The position numbers and the translations under genes were made by a program. The notes beneath the pieces are model-generated. The model was not told the origin of the DNA and did no database searches. It saw only the letters and a program-made list of their open reading frames with translations. DNA of 11,274 nt from Methylovulum sp. Lineage in GTDB: Bacteria > Pseudomonadota > Gammaproteobacteria > Methylococcales > Methylomonadaceae. The stretch covers positions 1 through 11,274 of the forward strand of contig JACXTQ010000395.1 of NCBI GenBank assembly GCA_016919605.1. Direction: 5' to 3'. Positions 1 through 5,744 of the stretch are shown piece by piece. Each line of letters starts with the position of its first letter. Position 1 is the stretch's first letter.

Positions 1-210
1 AAATCGCATCATGATGCAGTGTTTTTGCTGGTTACACTATGGGAAGATTTCCTTTTCTACGCATCCTTCTTAGCCCAATTGCTTAACAGGAATTTTTCAT
101 CCACATTTGCCGCCATTTTCCCAATTGTTTTACAGGCTTATTCCGTAACGGCCTTTTGCCTGCCCCCTGTATCATTTCTGTCCAGCATAGCCTGGTGTCC
201 CAAGTAACCA

Positions 211-238
211 TTGCTCGATCAAGCAAGCCAATTATTTT
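211..238 (+). promoter_or_regulatory. Candidate operator palindrome with weak promoter-like elements
   Basis: Bases 211-226 form a dyad with 7 of 8 pairs matching (half sites TTGCT and AGCAA around a GATC centre). The same bases offer a weak -35 (TTGCTC, 211-216) and, 16 bases on, a weak -10 (TATTTT, 233-238). This would start transcription near 245 and give a leader of about 50 bases. Both boxes match consensus poorly, so the promoter call is tentative. The dyad is seen directly; its role as a regulator site is inference. Confidence 0.3.
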
Positions 239-284
239 TGGGGCACACGGCTAAGCCCTATTGAACACACAACAATAATATTCT

Positions 285-290
285 GGAGGA
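285..290 (+). promoter_or_regulatory. Ribosome binding site of mxaF
   Basis: GGAGGA lies three bases before the ATG at 294. Its A-G-G-A core is placed for that codon or, less closely, for the second in-frame ATG at 309 (Met6). I chose 294 because translation from it gives a normal signal peptide with two basic residues before the hydrophobic core. Confidence 0.7.
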
Positions 291-293
291 ATC

Positions 294-2102
294 ATGCGGA
301 TTTTGAAAATGGCCCGTTTTGCCGGACGTACTGCGTTGGCGACGAGCATTCTGTTAGCCTTGGCGCAACCTGCGGTCGCCAACAAAGAACTGGAAAAATT
401 ATCGCGCCAAAACACTAACTGGGTGATGCAAACCAAAGATTACAGCGCGACGCATTTTAGCGAGCTTTACGACATTAACATCACTAACGTCAAAAACCTG
501 AAACCCGCTTGGTCATTTTCCACGGGCGTATTGAACGGTCACGAAGGCGGGCCGTTGGTGGTCAACGGCATCATGTATGTGCACACCCCATACCCGAACA
601 ATATTTTCGCCATCGACTTGAACGAGCCGGACAAAATTCTCTGGGAATACAAACCGAAACAAAACCCGGCTGCCCGTGCCGTGGCCTGTTGTGACGTGGT
701 CAACCGGGGCTTGGCCTATGCACCGGAAGGCAACGGCTATCCGGCGACCATTTTCCAAAACCAATTGGACGGGCATATTGTCGCTTTGAACGCAAAGACC
801 GGTGAGCTGCTTTGGAAAATGGAAAACTCCGATATTGCGATGGGTTCGACTTTAACGGTCGCGCCATTTGTTGCCAAAGACAAAGTCATCGTTGGTAGCT
901 CCGGCGCGGAATTGGGTGTGCGCGGTTATGCGACCGCTTACAACATTAAAGACGGTAAACAAGCGTGGCGCGTCTATGCCACCGGCCCAGATGAAGACAT
1001 CAAGTTGGCGAAAGATTTCAACAAAGCCAATCCACATTACGGGCAGTTTGGTTTGGGCCTGAAAACCTGGGAAGGCGATGCGTGGAAAATCGGCGGCGGT
1101 ACCAACTGGGGCTGGTACGCCTTCGACCCTGATCTGGACATGCTCTATTACGGTTCCGGCAATCCCGCACCGTGGAACGAAACCATGCGCCCTGGTGACA
1201 ACAAATGGACAATGACCATTTGGGGGCGCGACGTGAACACGGGTGAAGCTAAATTCGGCTATCAAAAAACCCCGCATGACGAATGGGACTACGCGGGTGT
1301 CAACTACATGGGGCTATCCGAACAAGTGGTGGATGGTAAAAAACGTAAGCTATTGACCCATCCTGACCGTAACGGCTTAGTGTACACGCTGGATAGGGAA
1401 AACGGCGATTTGATCAACGCCTTCAAAATTGACGACACCGTCAACTGGGTGAAAAAAGTCGATTTAAAAACGGGCTTGCCAATTCGAGACCCCGAATATT
1501 CGACCCACATGGATCACGAAGCCAAAGGCATTTGTCCGTCAGCGATGGGCTATCACAACCAAGGCATCGAATCTTACGATCCGGCAAAAAAACTGTTCTT
1601 TATGGGTATCAACCACATTTGTATGGATTGGGAGCCGTTCATGCTGCCCTACCGTGCAGGCCAATTCTTCGTTGGTGCGACTTTGAACATGTACCCAGGC
1701 CCTAAAGGCACGTTAGGCCAAGTCAAAGCCATGAACTCGGTCACTGGTGAGTTTGAATGGGAAGTGAAAGAGAAATTTGCGGTGTGGGGCGGCACAACCG
1801 CCACGGCTGGCGACTTGCTGTTTTACGGCACTTTAGATGGTTACATAAAAGCCCTCAACTCAAAAACGGGTGAAGAGCTGTGGAAATTTAAACTACCATC
1901 CGGTGTTATCGGACACCCCATCACTTACCTGCATAACGGCAAGCAATATGTGGCGATTTATTACGGGGTCGGCGGCTGGCCCGGCGTAGGCTTGGTGTTC
2001 GATTTGAAAGATCCAACTGCGGGCTTAGGTGCAGTGGGTGCGTTTAAAGAGTTGGCGCATTACACGCAAATGGGCGGTGGCGTGATGGTGTTTGCGCTGT
2101 AG
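294..2102 (+). CDS. mxaF: Methanol dehydrogenase large (alpha) subunit, calcium/PQQ type
   Basis: This is the catalytic subunit of periplasmic methanol dehydrogenase, which oxidises methanol to formaldehyde with PQQ and passes electrons to cytochrome cL. The 602 residues start with a signal peptide, probably cut after Ala29 (AVA|NKE). Counting from there, family residues fall where expected: adjacent cysteines 132-133 (mature 103-104), Glu206 (177) and Asn290 (261) for the metal, Trp272 (243) stacking on PQQ, and catalytic Asp332 (303). Residue 334 is Ala in the motif WDYAGVN; lanthanide enzymes of the XoxF type have Asp there, so this is the calcium form. Trp-rich beta-propeller repeats run through the protein (for example 164-174 and 520-530). 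It heads mxaFJGI and ends 95 bases before mxaJ, across a structured spacer. Length is normal and the gene looks intact. Confidence 0.98.
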   Translation: MRILKMARFAGRTALATSILLALAQPAVANKELEKLSRQNTNWVMQTKDYSATHFSELYDINITNVKNLKPAWSFSTGVLNGHEGGPLVVNGIMYVHTPYPNNIFAIDLNEPDKILWEYKPKQNPAARAVACCDVVNRGLAYAPEGNGYPATIFQNQLDGHIVALNAKTGELLWKMENSDIAMGSTLTVAPFVAKDKVIVGSSGAELGVRGYATAYNIKDGKQAWRVYATGPDEDIKLAKDFNKANPHYGQFGLGLKTWEGDAWKIGGGTNWGWYAFDPDLDMLYYGSGNPAPWNETMRPGDNKWTMTIWGRDVNTGEAKFGYQKTPHDEWDYAGVNYMGLSEQVVDGKKRKLLTHPDRNGLVYTLDRENGDLINAFKIDDTVNWVKKVDLKTGLPIRDPEYSTHMDHEAKGICPSAMGYHNQGIESYDPAKKLFFMGINHICMDWEPFMLPYRAGQFFVGATLNMYPGPKGTLGQVKAMNSVTGEFEWEVKEKFAVWGGTTATAGDLLFYGTLDGYIKALNSKTGEELWKFKLPSGVIGHPITYLHNGKQYVAIYYGVGGWPGVGLVFDLKDPTAGLGAVGAFKELAHYTQMGGGVMVFAL

Positions 2103-2108
2103 TCAAGC

Positions 2109-2166
2109 ATCTGTAGGGTAGGGTAGGGTGGGCAGAACAGCATTGCCCACCGAAGAAACTACAGAT
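2109..2166 (+). promoter_or_regulatory. Nested stem-loop in the mxaF-mxaJ spacer
   Basis: Two inverted repeats nest here. The outer arms are ATCTGTAG (2109-2116) and CTACAGAT (2159-2166). The inner arms are GGTGGGCA (2127-2134) and TGCCCACC (2144-2151) with a nine-base loop. All 16 pairs are Watson-Crick. No T-run follows, so it is not a standard intrinsic terminator. It could stabilise the 3' end of mxaF mRNA, set a processing site that lowers mxaJ relative to mxaF, or be a copy of a dispersed palindromic repeat. The structure is read directly; its function is inference. Confidence 0.65.
2116..2132 (+). other. G-quadruplex-type motif (four GGG runs, loops of 2, 2 and 1)
   Basis: Runs of GGG at 2116-2118, 2121-2123, 2126-2128 and 2130-2132 are separated by TA, TA and T. 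This fits the usual quadruplex pattern with very short loops, and lies on the mRNA-like strand. The last two runs overlap the 5' arm of the inner hairpin, and the first G is part of the outer stem, so the two folds compete. Whether it folds in the cell is unknown. Confidence 0.55.
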
Positions 2167-2197
2167 TCGCTTCACTGCCAAAAATTGGAAACAAAAT

Positions 2198-3043
2198 ATG
2201 CCATTTACAAAAAAACTATTACTCTCGATTGTGTGCCTAGGTTTGGGTCTGTCCACAGCAAACGCCGATGACAGCATCTTAAAAATCTGTGCCGCCGAAG
2301 ATGAAATGCCTTACTCCAACAACAAAGGCGAAGGATTTGAAAACAAGCTCGCCCAATTGCTGGGTGAGGCTTTGCACAAAAAAGTCGAGTACGTTTACTG
2401 GGCTGATCCGCGTTATTACCTGCGCGACACTTTAGACAAAGGCTTGTGTGATGTCGTGATCGGTGTGGACGCAGGTGATCCGCGTGTGTCCACGAGTGCG
2501 CCGTATTACCGTTCCAGCTATGTGTTCATTACTAGCAAGGACGGTGCGGCAGTGCAAAATTGGGATAGCGAGGCTTTGCAAAAAGTCCAGCGTATCGCCT
2601 TCGTGCCGGGTTCACCCGCCGAAATCATGCTACGCGCTATAGGACGCTATAACGATATGTTCAATTATTCGCAAGAACTGGTCGGATATAAGTCCAAACG
2701 CAACCAATACGTCAAATACGATACTGCCAAACTAGTGAGTGAAGTGTCCTCAGGCCATGCCGAAGTGGCGGCGTTATGGGGGCCGGCAGCGGGGCGTTAT
2801 GTCAAAGCCTCCAGTACGCCGTTGACCATGACCGTAATCCCCGACACCAACCGCCGTGCTTATGGGGAAAAAGTAGGTTTCCACTACAGCACGTCAATGG
2901 CGGTGCGTAAAGGCAACGAAGCCTTGCTCGCACAATTGAACCAAGTCATTAAGGCTAAACAATCGGAGATCAGGCAGTTACTCGAAGCTGAAGGCATACC
3001 CTTGCTGGATGTAGAGCAAGTTGCCGTCGCCGCAACCCATTAG
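2198..3043 (+). CDS. mxaJ: MxaJ, periplasmic binding-protein-fold factor for methanol dehydrogenase
   Basis: MxaJ is required for active methanol dehydrogenase and is thought to help assemble or mature MxaFI in the periplasm; its exact action is not settled. The 281-residue protein has a signal peptide likely cut after Ala23 (ANA|DDS). It then shows the two-lobe family-3 solute-binding pattern: an opening strand with Cys31 (LKICAAEDEMPYS), a helix at 46-60, the GLCDVVIGVDAGDPRV segment (82-97) with Cys84, and a C-terminal helix around 239-265. The two cysteines may pair. No ABC permease or ATPase lies nearby, which fits a chaperone-like role rather than transport. The ribosome binding site is weak (GGAA near 2188), in line with lower output than mxaF. 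mxaG follows 20 bases later. The position right after mxaF is the family norm. Confidence 0.95.
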   Translation: MPFTKKLLLSIVCLGLGLSTANADDSILKICAAEDEMPYSNNKGEGFENKLAQLLGEALHKKVEYVYWADPRYYLRDTLDKGLCDVVIGVDAGDPRVSTSAPYYRSSYVFITSKDGAAVQNWDSEALQKVQRIAFVPGSPAEIMLRAIGRYNDMFNYSQELVGYKSKRNQYVKYDTAKLVSEVSSGHAEVAALWGPAAGRYVKASSTPLTMTVIPDTNRRAYGEKVGFHYSTSMAVRKGNEALLAQLNQVIKAKQSEIRQLLEAEGIPLLDVEQVAVAATH

Positions 3044-3063
3044 GATTAGGAAAACCTCTGCGC

Positions 3064-3534
3064 ATGAAATTATCAACAATTACCCTGTGTGCTTCACTCG
3101 CACTGTTTTTTAGTACCGCCCAGGCCGACATCACCCTACATAACGCCATTACCGGTGAAGCCTTGGATTTGAGTTTTGCCAAAAAAGGTGGCAACACCGA
3201 TGCTTTCAAACAGTTCATGCAAGATGGCAAAAATCCCTACAACGGGAATAAGGAAGTCGTGGACAAAGGCAAAAGCCTGTACATGACCGGTTGTTCCGGC
3301 TGCCACGGGCATGAGGCGGAAGGCAAACTTGGCCCTGGTTTAGCGGACGATTACTGGACATACCCGCGCAATGCCACCGATCAAGGCCTGTTTGAACTGT
3401 TGTTCGGCGGTGCCAATGGCATGATGGGGCCACAATACGTCAACTTTAACACCGATGAAATGTTGCAAATCATGGCCTTTATCCGTGACATCTACACAGG
3501 TGATCCGAAAAAAGCCAAATGGTTAACCAAATAA
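3064..3534 (+). CDS. mxaG: Cytochrome cL, electron acceptor of methanol dehydrogenase
   Basis: This periplasmic c-type cytochrome takes electrons from reduced PQQ in MxaFI and passes them to a class I cytochrome c. The 156 residues include a signal peptide likely cut after Ala21 (AQA|DIT) and one haem-attachment motif CSGCH at 77-81, with His81 as one axial ligand. The other ligand is probably one of the paired methionines 120-121 in GANGMMGPQ. The final 25 residues (DEMLQIMAFIRDIYTG onward) form the usual closing helix of class I cytochromes. The mature form, about 135 residues, is shorter than the alphaproteobacterial protein, mainly at the ends. The nearest ribosome binding site (AGGA, 3048-3051) is rather far, about 12 bases. 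mxaI follows after 13 bases. The identity rests on the haem motif plus position between mxaJ and mxaI. Confidence 0.95.
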   Translation: MKLSTITLCASLALFFSTAQADITLHNAITGEALDLSFAKKGGNTDAFKQFMQDGKNPYNGNKEVVDKGKSLYMTGCSGCHGHEAEGKLGPGLADDYWTYPRNATDQGLFELLFGGANGMMGPQYVNFNTDEMLQIMAFIRDIYTGDPKKAKWLTK

Positions 3535-3547
3535 TGAGGATAACACA

Positions 3548-3835
3548 ATGAACAAATTAGCATTAATCAGCTTGGCGGTGATTGCCGCCGGATTGTCCAC
3601 GTCAGCCTTGGCTTACGATGGCACCAATTGCAAAGAACCTGGCGTGTGCTGGGAACCTAAACCGGGTTATCCCGATAAGGTGGCTGGCAGCAAATACGAT
3701 CCTAAGCACGATGTCAACGAACTGAATAAACAAGCCCAGTCGGTTAAAGAAATGGAAGCGCGTAACGAGAAACGCCGCCTGAATTTCGTTAAAACCGGCA
3801 AGTTTGTTTATGACGTAGAGGAAATTGCCAATTGA
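3548..3835 (+). CDS. mxaI: Methanol dehydrogenase small (beta) subunit
   Basis: MxaI is the small subunit that wraps around MxaF in the alpha2-beta2 enzyme; it has no known catalytic residues. The 95-residue precursor has a clear signal peptide cut after Ala22 (ALA|YDG). The mature chain has Cys28 and Cys34, which count as mature Cys6 and Cys12, the known disulfide. The rest is the expected lysine-rich, mostly helical tail (about 55-80) with no other domain. A good ribosome binding site (TGAGGA, 3535-3540) begins directly after the mxaG stop codon, seven bases from the ATG, and probably supports the high output needed to match MxaF. It is the last gene before the structured, terminator-bearing spacer, so mxaFJGI likely forms the main abundant transcript. 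Confidence 0.97.
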   Translation: MNKLALISLAVIAAGLSTSALAYDGTNCKEPGVCWEPKPGYPDKVAGSKYDPKHDVNELNKQAQSVKEMEARNEKRRLNFVKTGKFVYDVEEIAN

Positions 3836-3891
3836 TTTCCTTTGGCGTGAATAATTTCCCTGATTATTTATGCCGCCCCGGCAAAAGCCAT

Positions 3892-3963
3892 AAGCTGTGT
3901 TGAAAGTAACGTGTCGCTGTGTGTATTTTCGAACGAATACGCTTATCCTCATCAGCACAGCTT
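3892..3963 (+). promoter_or_regulatory. Long stem with inner hairpin downstream of mxaI
   Basis: Arms 3892-3903 and 3952-3963 pair over 12 positions with a single G-U (core AAGCTGTG with CACAGCTT). Inside, 3921-3928 pairs with 3935-3942 (core GTATT with AATAC, plus two G-U pairs) around a six-base loop. The fold ends exactly where the first terminator hairpin begins, so the two could stack coaxially. A protective 3' structure for the abundant mxaFJGI transcript is the simplest reading. Confidence 0.5.
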
Positions 3964-3994
3964 CTTGCTATTTATTGCAAGCTTTTGTTTTTTT
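3964..3994 (+). terminator. Candidate intrinsic terminator after mxaI
   Basis: CTTGC (3964-3968) pairs with GCAAG (3977-3981) around an eight-base loop. Thirteen bases follow that are T except for the first C and one internal G (3982-3994). The five-pair stem is short, but the long T tract and location after mxaI support termination of the enzyme-subunit transcript. Confidence 0.55.
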
Positions 3995-4014
3995 AGACTA
4001 ATATAACTTATACT
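3985..4014 (+). promoter_or_regulatory. Candidate promoter for mxaR onward
   Basis: A good -10 (TATACT, 4009-4014) lies 18 bases after a weak -35 (TTGTTT, 3985-3990). A start near 4021 would fall inside the hairpin at 4012-4044 and remove much of its 5' arm. An alternative pair is TTGCAA (3975-3980) with TAATAT (3999-4004), also 18 apart. Both are judged by eye only. Confidence 0.3.
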
Positions 4015-4044
4015 CCGACCTGTTGAACGGGTTGGAGTTTTTTT
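4012..4044 (+). terminator. Terminator/attenuator-like hairpin abutting the mxaR start codon
   Basis: Bases 4012-4022 pair with 4028-4038 over 11 positions, two of them G-U, around a five-base loop (TTGAA). The T-run covers 4038-4044. By shape this is a textbook intrinsic terminator, yet the mxaR ATG is only three bases further on. Its 3' arm contains the GGAG (4034-4037) that would serve as the mxaR ribosome binding site. It therefore could stop read-through from mxaI, block mxaR translation, or both. Structure is seen; regulation is inference. Confidence 0.7.
4034..4037 (+). promoter_or_regulatory. Only plausible ribosome binding site of mxaR, inside a hairpin arm
   Basis: GGAG ends ten bases before the ATG at 4048, slightly far but usable. 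It pairs with CTCC (4013-4016) in the terminator-like hairpin, so it would be masked in RNA reading through from mxaI. Confidence 0.5.
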
Positions 4045-4047
4045 CTT

Positions 4048-5064
4048 ATGACCCATTCCCAACTCAACGATTGGCGCGAAAGCGCGTTACGCTTTGAACA
4101 ACAGCTCAACGGTATTGTGATAGGGCAAGCCACCGCCGTGCGCCATTTGATGCTGGCTATTTTTGCCCGTGGGCATGTCCTGTTGGAAGGCAATGTCGGT
4201 GTCGGCAAAACTACCTTGCTGCGTGCCGTGGCGCAAGGTTTGGGCGGTGATTACCAGCGTATCGAAGGCACGATAGATTTGATGCCCGCCGACCTGATTT
4301 ATTACACTTATCTGGATGATAGTGGTAAACCACGGGTAGACCCTGGCCCCTTACTGAGTCACCACGAACGCTTAGCGACTTTCTTTTTTAACGAAATCAA
4401 CCGCGCCCGTCCGCAAGTCCATTCCTTATTATTGCGGGCGATGGCAGAACGCAGTGTCAGCGCATTTAACCAAACCTACTATTTGCCGCATCTGCAAGTG
4501 TTCGCCGACCGCAACCGCGTCGAACGTGAAGAAACGTTTGAATTGCCCGCCGCCGCCAAAGACCGTTTTATGTTTGAAGTCAGCCTCAACATCCCCAGTG
4601 ACGGAGCTGTGTTGCAAGAGCTGATGTTCAACCCTCGCTATCATAACACTGACCGCTTAGTGCAGGAAATGGCAGGCGGGCAGATTGCCTACTACTCACT
4701 CAATGATGTCTCCGCCAACATCCAAACGCACATCCACAGCAGCGACAAACTTAAAACTTACGCATTGGCCTTGTGGCAAGCCTCGCATAGTCCAGGAAAA
4801 TTCGGCATCCGCTTGGATGATGTGGACATGGCGGAACTGATTCAAGCGGGAGCCAGCCCGCGTGGCATGAGTTATTTCATCCGCGCCGCCAAAACCCGTG
4901 CGTGGTTGGAAGGCCGCGATAACTTATTGCCGGAAGATTTGCAGGCCGTATATGCCGTGACGATGGCGCACCGGATATTTTTTAGTCCGTTATACGCCTA
5001 TCGGAAAGACGGGTTGATGCCGCAATTGATAAAAGGGATTTTGATGCAGATTGCTGCGCCTTGA
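4048..5064 (+). CDS. mxaR: MxaR, MoxR-family AAA+ ATPase for methanol dehydrogenase maturation
   Basis: MoxR-type AAA+ ATPases act with vWA-domain partners as chaperones for metal or cofactor insertion. This founding-type member is needed for active methanol dehydrogenase and should act from the cytoplasm. The 338 residues show Walker A GNVGVGKT (48-55), a Walker B region FFFNEINRA (112-120), a sensor-1-like stretch FADRNRVEREETFELP (152-167), an arginine-finger-type DRF (172-174), and sensor 2 GASPRGM (268-274) in the C-terminal lid. The residue before the catalytic Glu116 is Asn115 where most MoxR proteins have Asp; I recall this as common in MxaR but could not check. No signal peptide or membrane span is seen. 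The only in-frame start available is ATG 4048, since a stop lies at 4024-4026. Its ribosome binding site is buried in a hairpin. Confidence 0.95.
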   Translation: MTHSQLNDWRESALRFEQQLNGIVIGQATAVRHLMLAIFARGHVLLEGNVGVGKTTLLRAVAQGLGGDYQRIEGTIDLMPADLIYYTYLDDSGKPRVDPGPLLSHHERLATFFFNEINRARPQVHSLLLRAMAERSVSAFNQTYYLPHLQVFADRNRVEREETFELPAAAKDRFMFEVSLNIPSDGAVLQELMFNPRYHNTDRLVQEMAGGQIAYYSLNDVSANIQTHIHSSDKLKTYALALWQASHSPGKFGIRLDDVDMAELIQAGASPRGMSYFIRAAKTRAWLEGRDNLLPEDLQAVYAVTMAHRIFFSPLYAYRKDGLMPQLIKGILMQIAAP

Positions 5065-5122
5065 AAGTATTAACGGTAGGGTAATGTTCCCGGATTCCCG
5101 CTCAAAAAACCAGAAAACTACT

Positions 5123-5740
5123 ATGAACACCACCATAAAGAACGAGATAAATTCCACATTCGATCTTAATGCCTTACGTTTGGCCCTCGCCGCTTACGCA
5201 GGCTTGGGCTTGTTTGTCGTCCTGATTGCCGAGGGATTGGACAACCAAGAACCCGCGCCCTACGCCGCCTATTATGTCGGAGCGATTAACGAGGCTATAA
5301 GCCCCAAATTTTGGGATTTGCTAAGCGACACCAGTTTATTATTGCTATGTCTGAGCTTGCCCGCCGCATATCTGTCCAGACAACACCGAGCCTTATTAAG
5401 CTCGACAAACTATTTGTGCCGCCTCAATTATCGGCTGTTTTTGCTGGCTTTTACTTTAGGTGCGACGGCTTGGGGGATTTTATTGGCGCAAATTATCTTG
5501 CGGTTGGCTGATGGCGTGTATCCTGCCGCATGGGGCAGTTTGTTTTTTGATGCGCCCGGTTTTTTAGTTTTAATCTTGTTACCCTTGCTCAACAGCTTAT
5601 GGTGGTGCGCCGCACAAACCGTAGCACAGCCGGACAGTGCCGCTTTGCAATGGCTGTTCGGGCAATTGGGCAAATACACCTGGCTTGCGTATTGCCTATT
5701 TACGGGGTTGGTCGTGTTTTTAGTCGTTAATCGACAATAA
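5123..5740 (+). CDS. Uncharacterised integral membrane protein between mxaR and mxaS
   Basis: I do not recognise this family. From ATG 5123 it gives 205 residues with about five hydrophobic spans by eye: 19-37, 68-85, 104-127, 144-164 and 184-202. A loop rich in Pro, Tyr and Ala (41-62) and a basic loop (86-103) lie between spans. No enzyme motif, haem motif or signal-peptide cleavage site is seen. The start is uncertain. ATG 5084 would add 13 residues but sits only two bases after a GGTAGGG, and a TTG at 5051 would overlap mxaR. None has a well-spaced ribosome binding site. It lies 58 bases after mxaR and ends four bases before mxaS, so it is probably part of the maturation operon. A membrane partner or anchor for the MxaR/MxaS machine is one guess. 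Confidence 0.8.
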   Translation: MNTTIKNEINSTFDLNALRLALAAYAGLGLFVVLIAEGLDNQEPAPYAAYYVGAINEAISPKFWDLLSDTSLLLLCLSLPAAYLSRQHRALLSSTNYLCRLNYRLFLLAFTLGATAWGILLAQIILRLADGVYPAAWGSLFFDAPGFLVLILLPLLNSLWWCAAQTVAQPDSAALQWLFGQLGKYTWLAYCLFTGLVVFLVVNRQ

Positions 5741-5744
5741 CCCC

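Larger units (their letters stand above)
1..293. other. Leader region upstream of mxaF, no convincing gene
   Basis: I see no protein gene here. The one short open frame on the + strand (19-207) has no ribosome binding site and a composition unlike the cluster genes. The stretch is T-rich and should contain the promoter and 5' leader of the strongly expressed mxaF operon. Visible landmarks are a perfect 12-base palindrome at 6-17, an imperfect 16-base palindrome at 211-226, and the mxaF ribosome binding site at 285-290. No strong sigma-70 promoter stands out. The end of any upstream gene lies outside the window. Confidence 0.6.
3836..4047 (+). other. Structured mxaI-mxaR spacer
   Basis: No gene is seen in these 212 bases. 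Reading 5' to 3' there is an AT hairpin (arms 3850-3855 and 3863-3868), a tight GC hairpin (3871-3875 with 3879-3883), a 12-pair stem enclosing an inner hairpin (3892-3963), a terminator candidate (3964-3994), and a stronger terminator-like hairpin (4012-4044) that touches the mxaR start. The stacking suggests 3'-end stabilisation and termination of mxaFJGI and a separate control step for mxaR onward. A 3'-UTR-derived small RNA is possible but unproven. Confidence 0.7.

Noticed and set aside
6..32. Perfect 12-base palindrome GCATCATGATGC followed by a short T-run as a terminator
   Set aside because: With a real loop only four pairs remain, too few for a terminator. As an operator it lacks a promoter nearby.
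19..207. 62-codon open frame upstream of mxaF
   Set aside because: No ribosome binding site, no recognisable motif, and composition of a T-rich noncoding leader read as Phe/Leu/Ser.
852..1277. 141-codon open frame on the minus strand within mxaF
   Set aside because: Shadow of mxaF codon bias; no ribosome binding site and no family resemblance.
3602..3958. 118-codon open frame on the minus strand over mxaI
   Set aside because: It is antisense to a well-identified gene and its spacer, with no start signal or motif.
5075..5092. GGTAGGGTAATGTTCCC after mxaR as a second copy of the mxaF-mxaJ spacer motif
   Set aside because: It shares only a short GTAGGGTA string, and its hairpin would have three pairs. 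Likely chance.
5051..5122. TTG start for the membrane protein between mxaR and mxaS
   Set aside because: It overlaps the end of mxaR, has no ribosome binding site and adds a polar stretch before the first span. ATG 5123 is preferred, with ATG 5084 as second choice.
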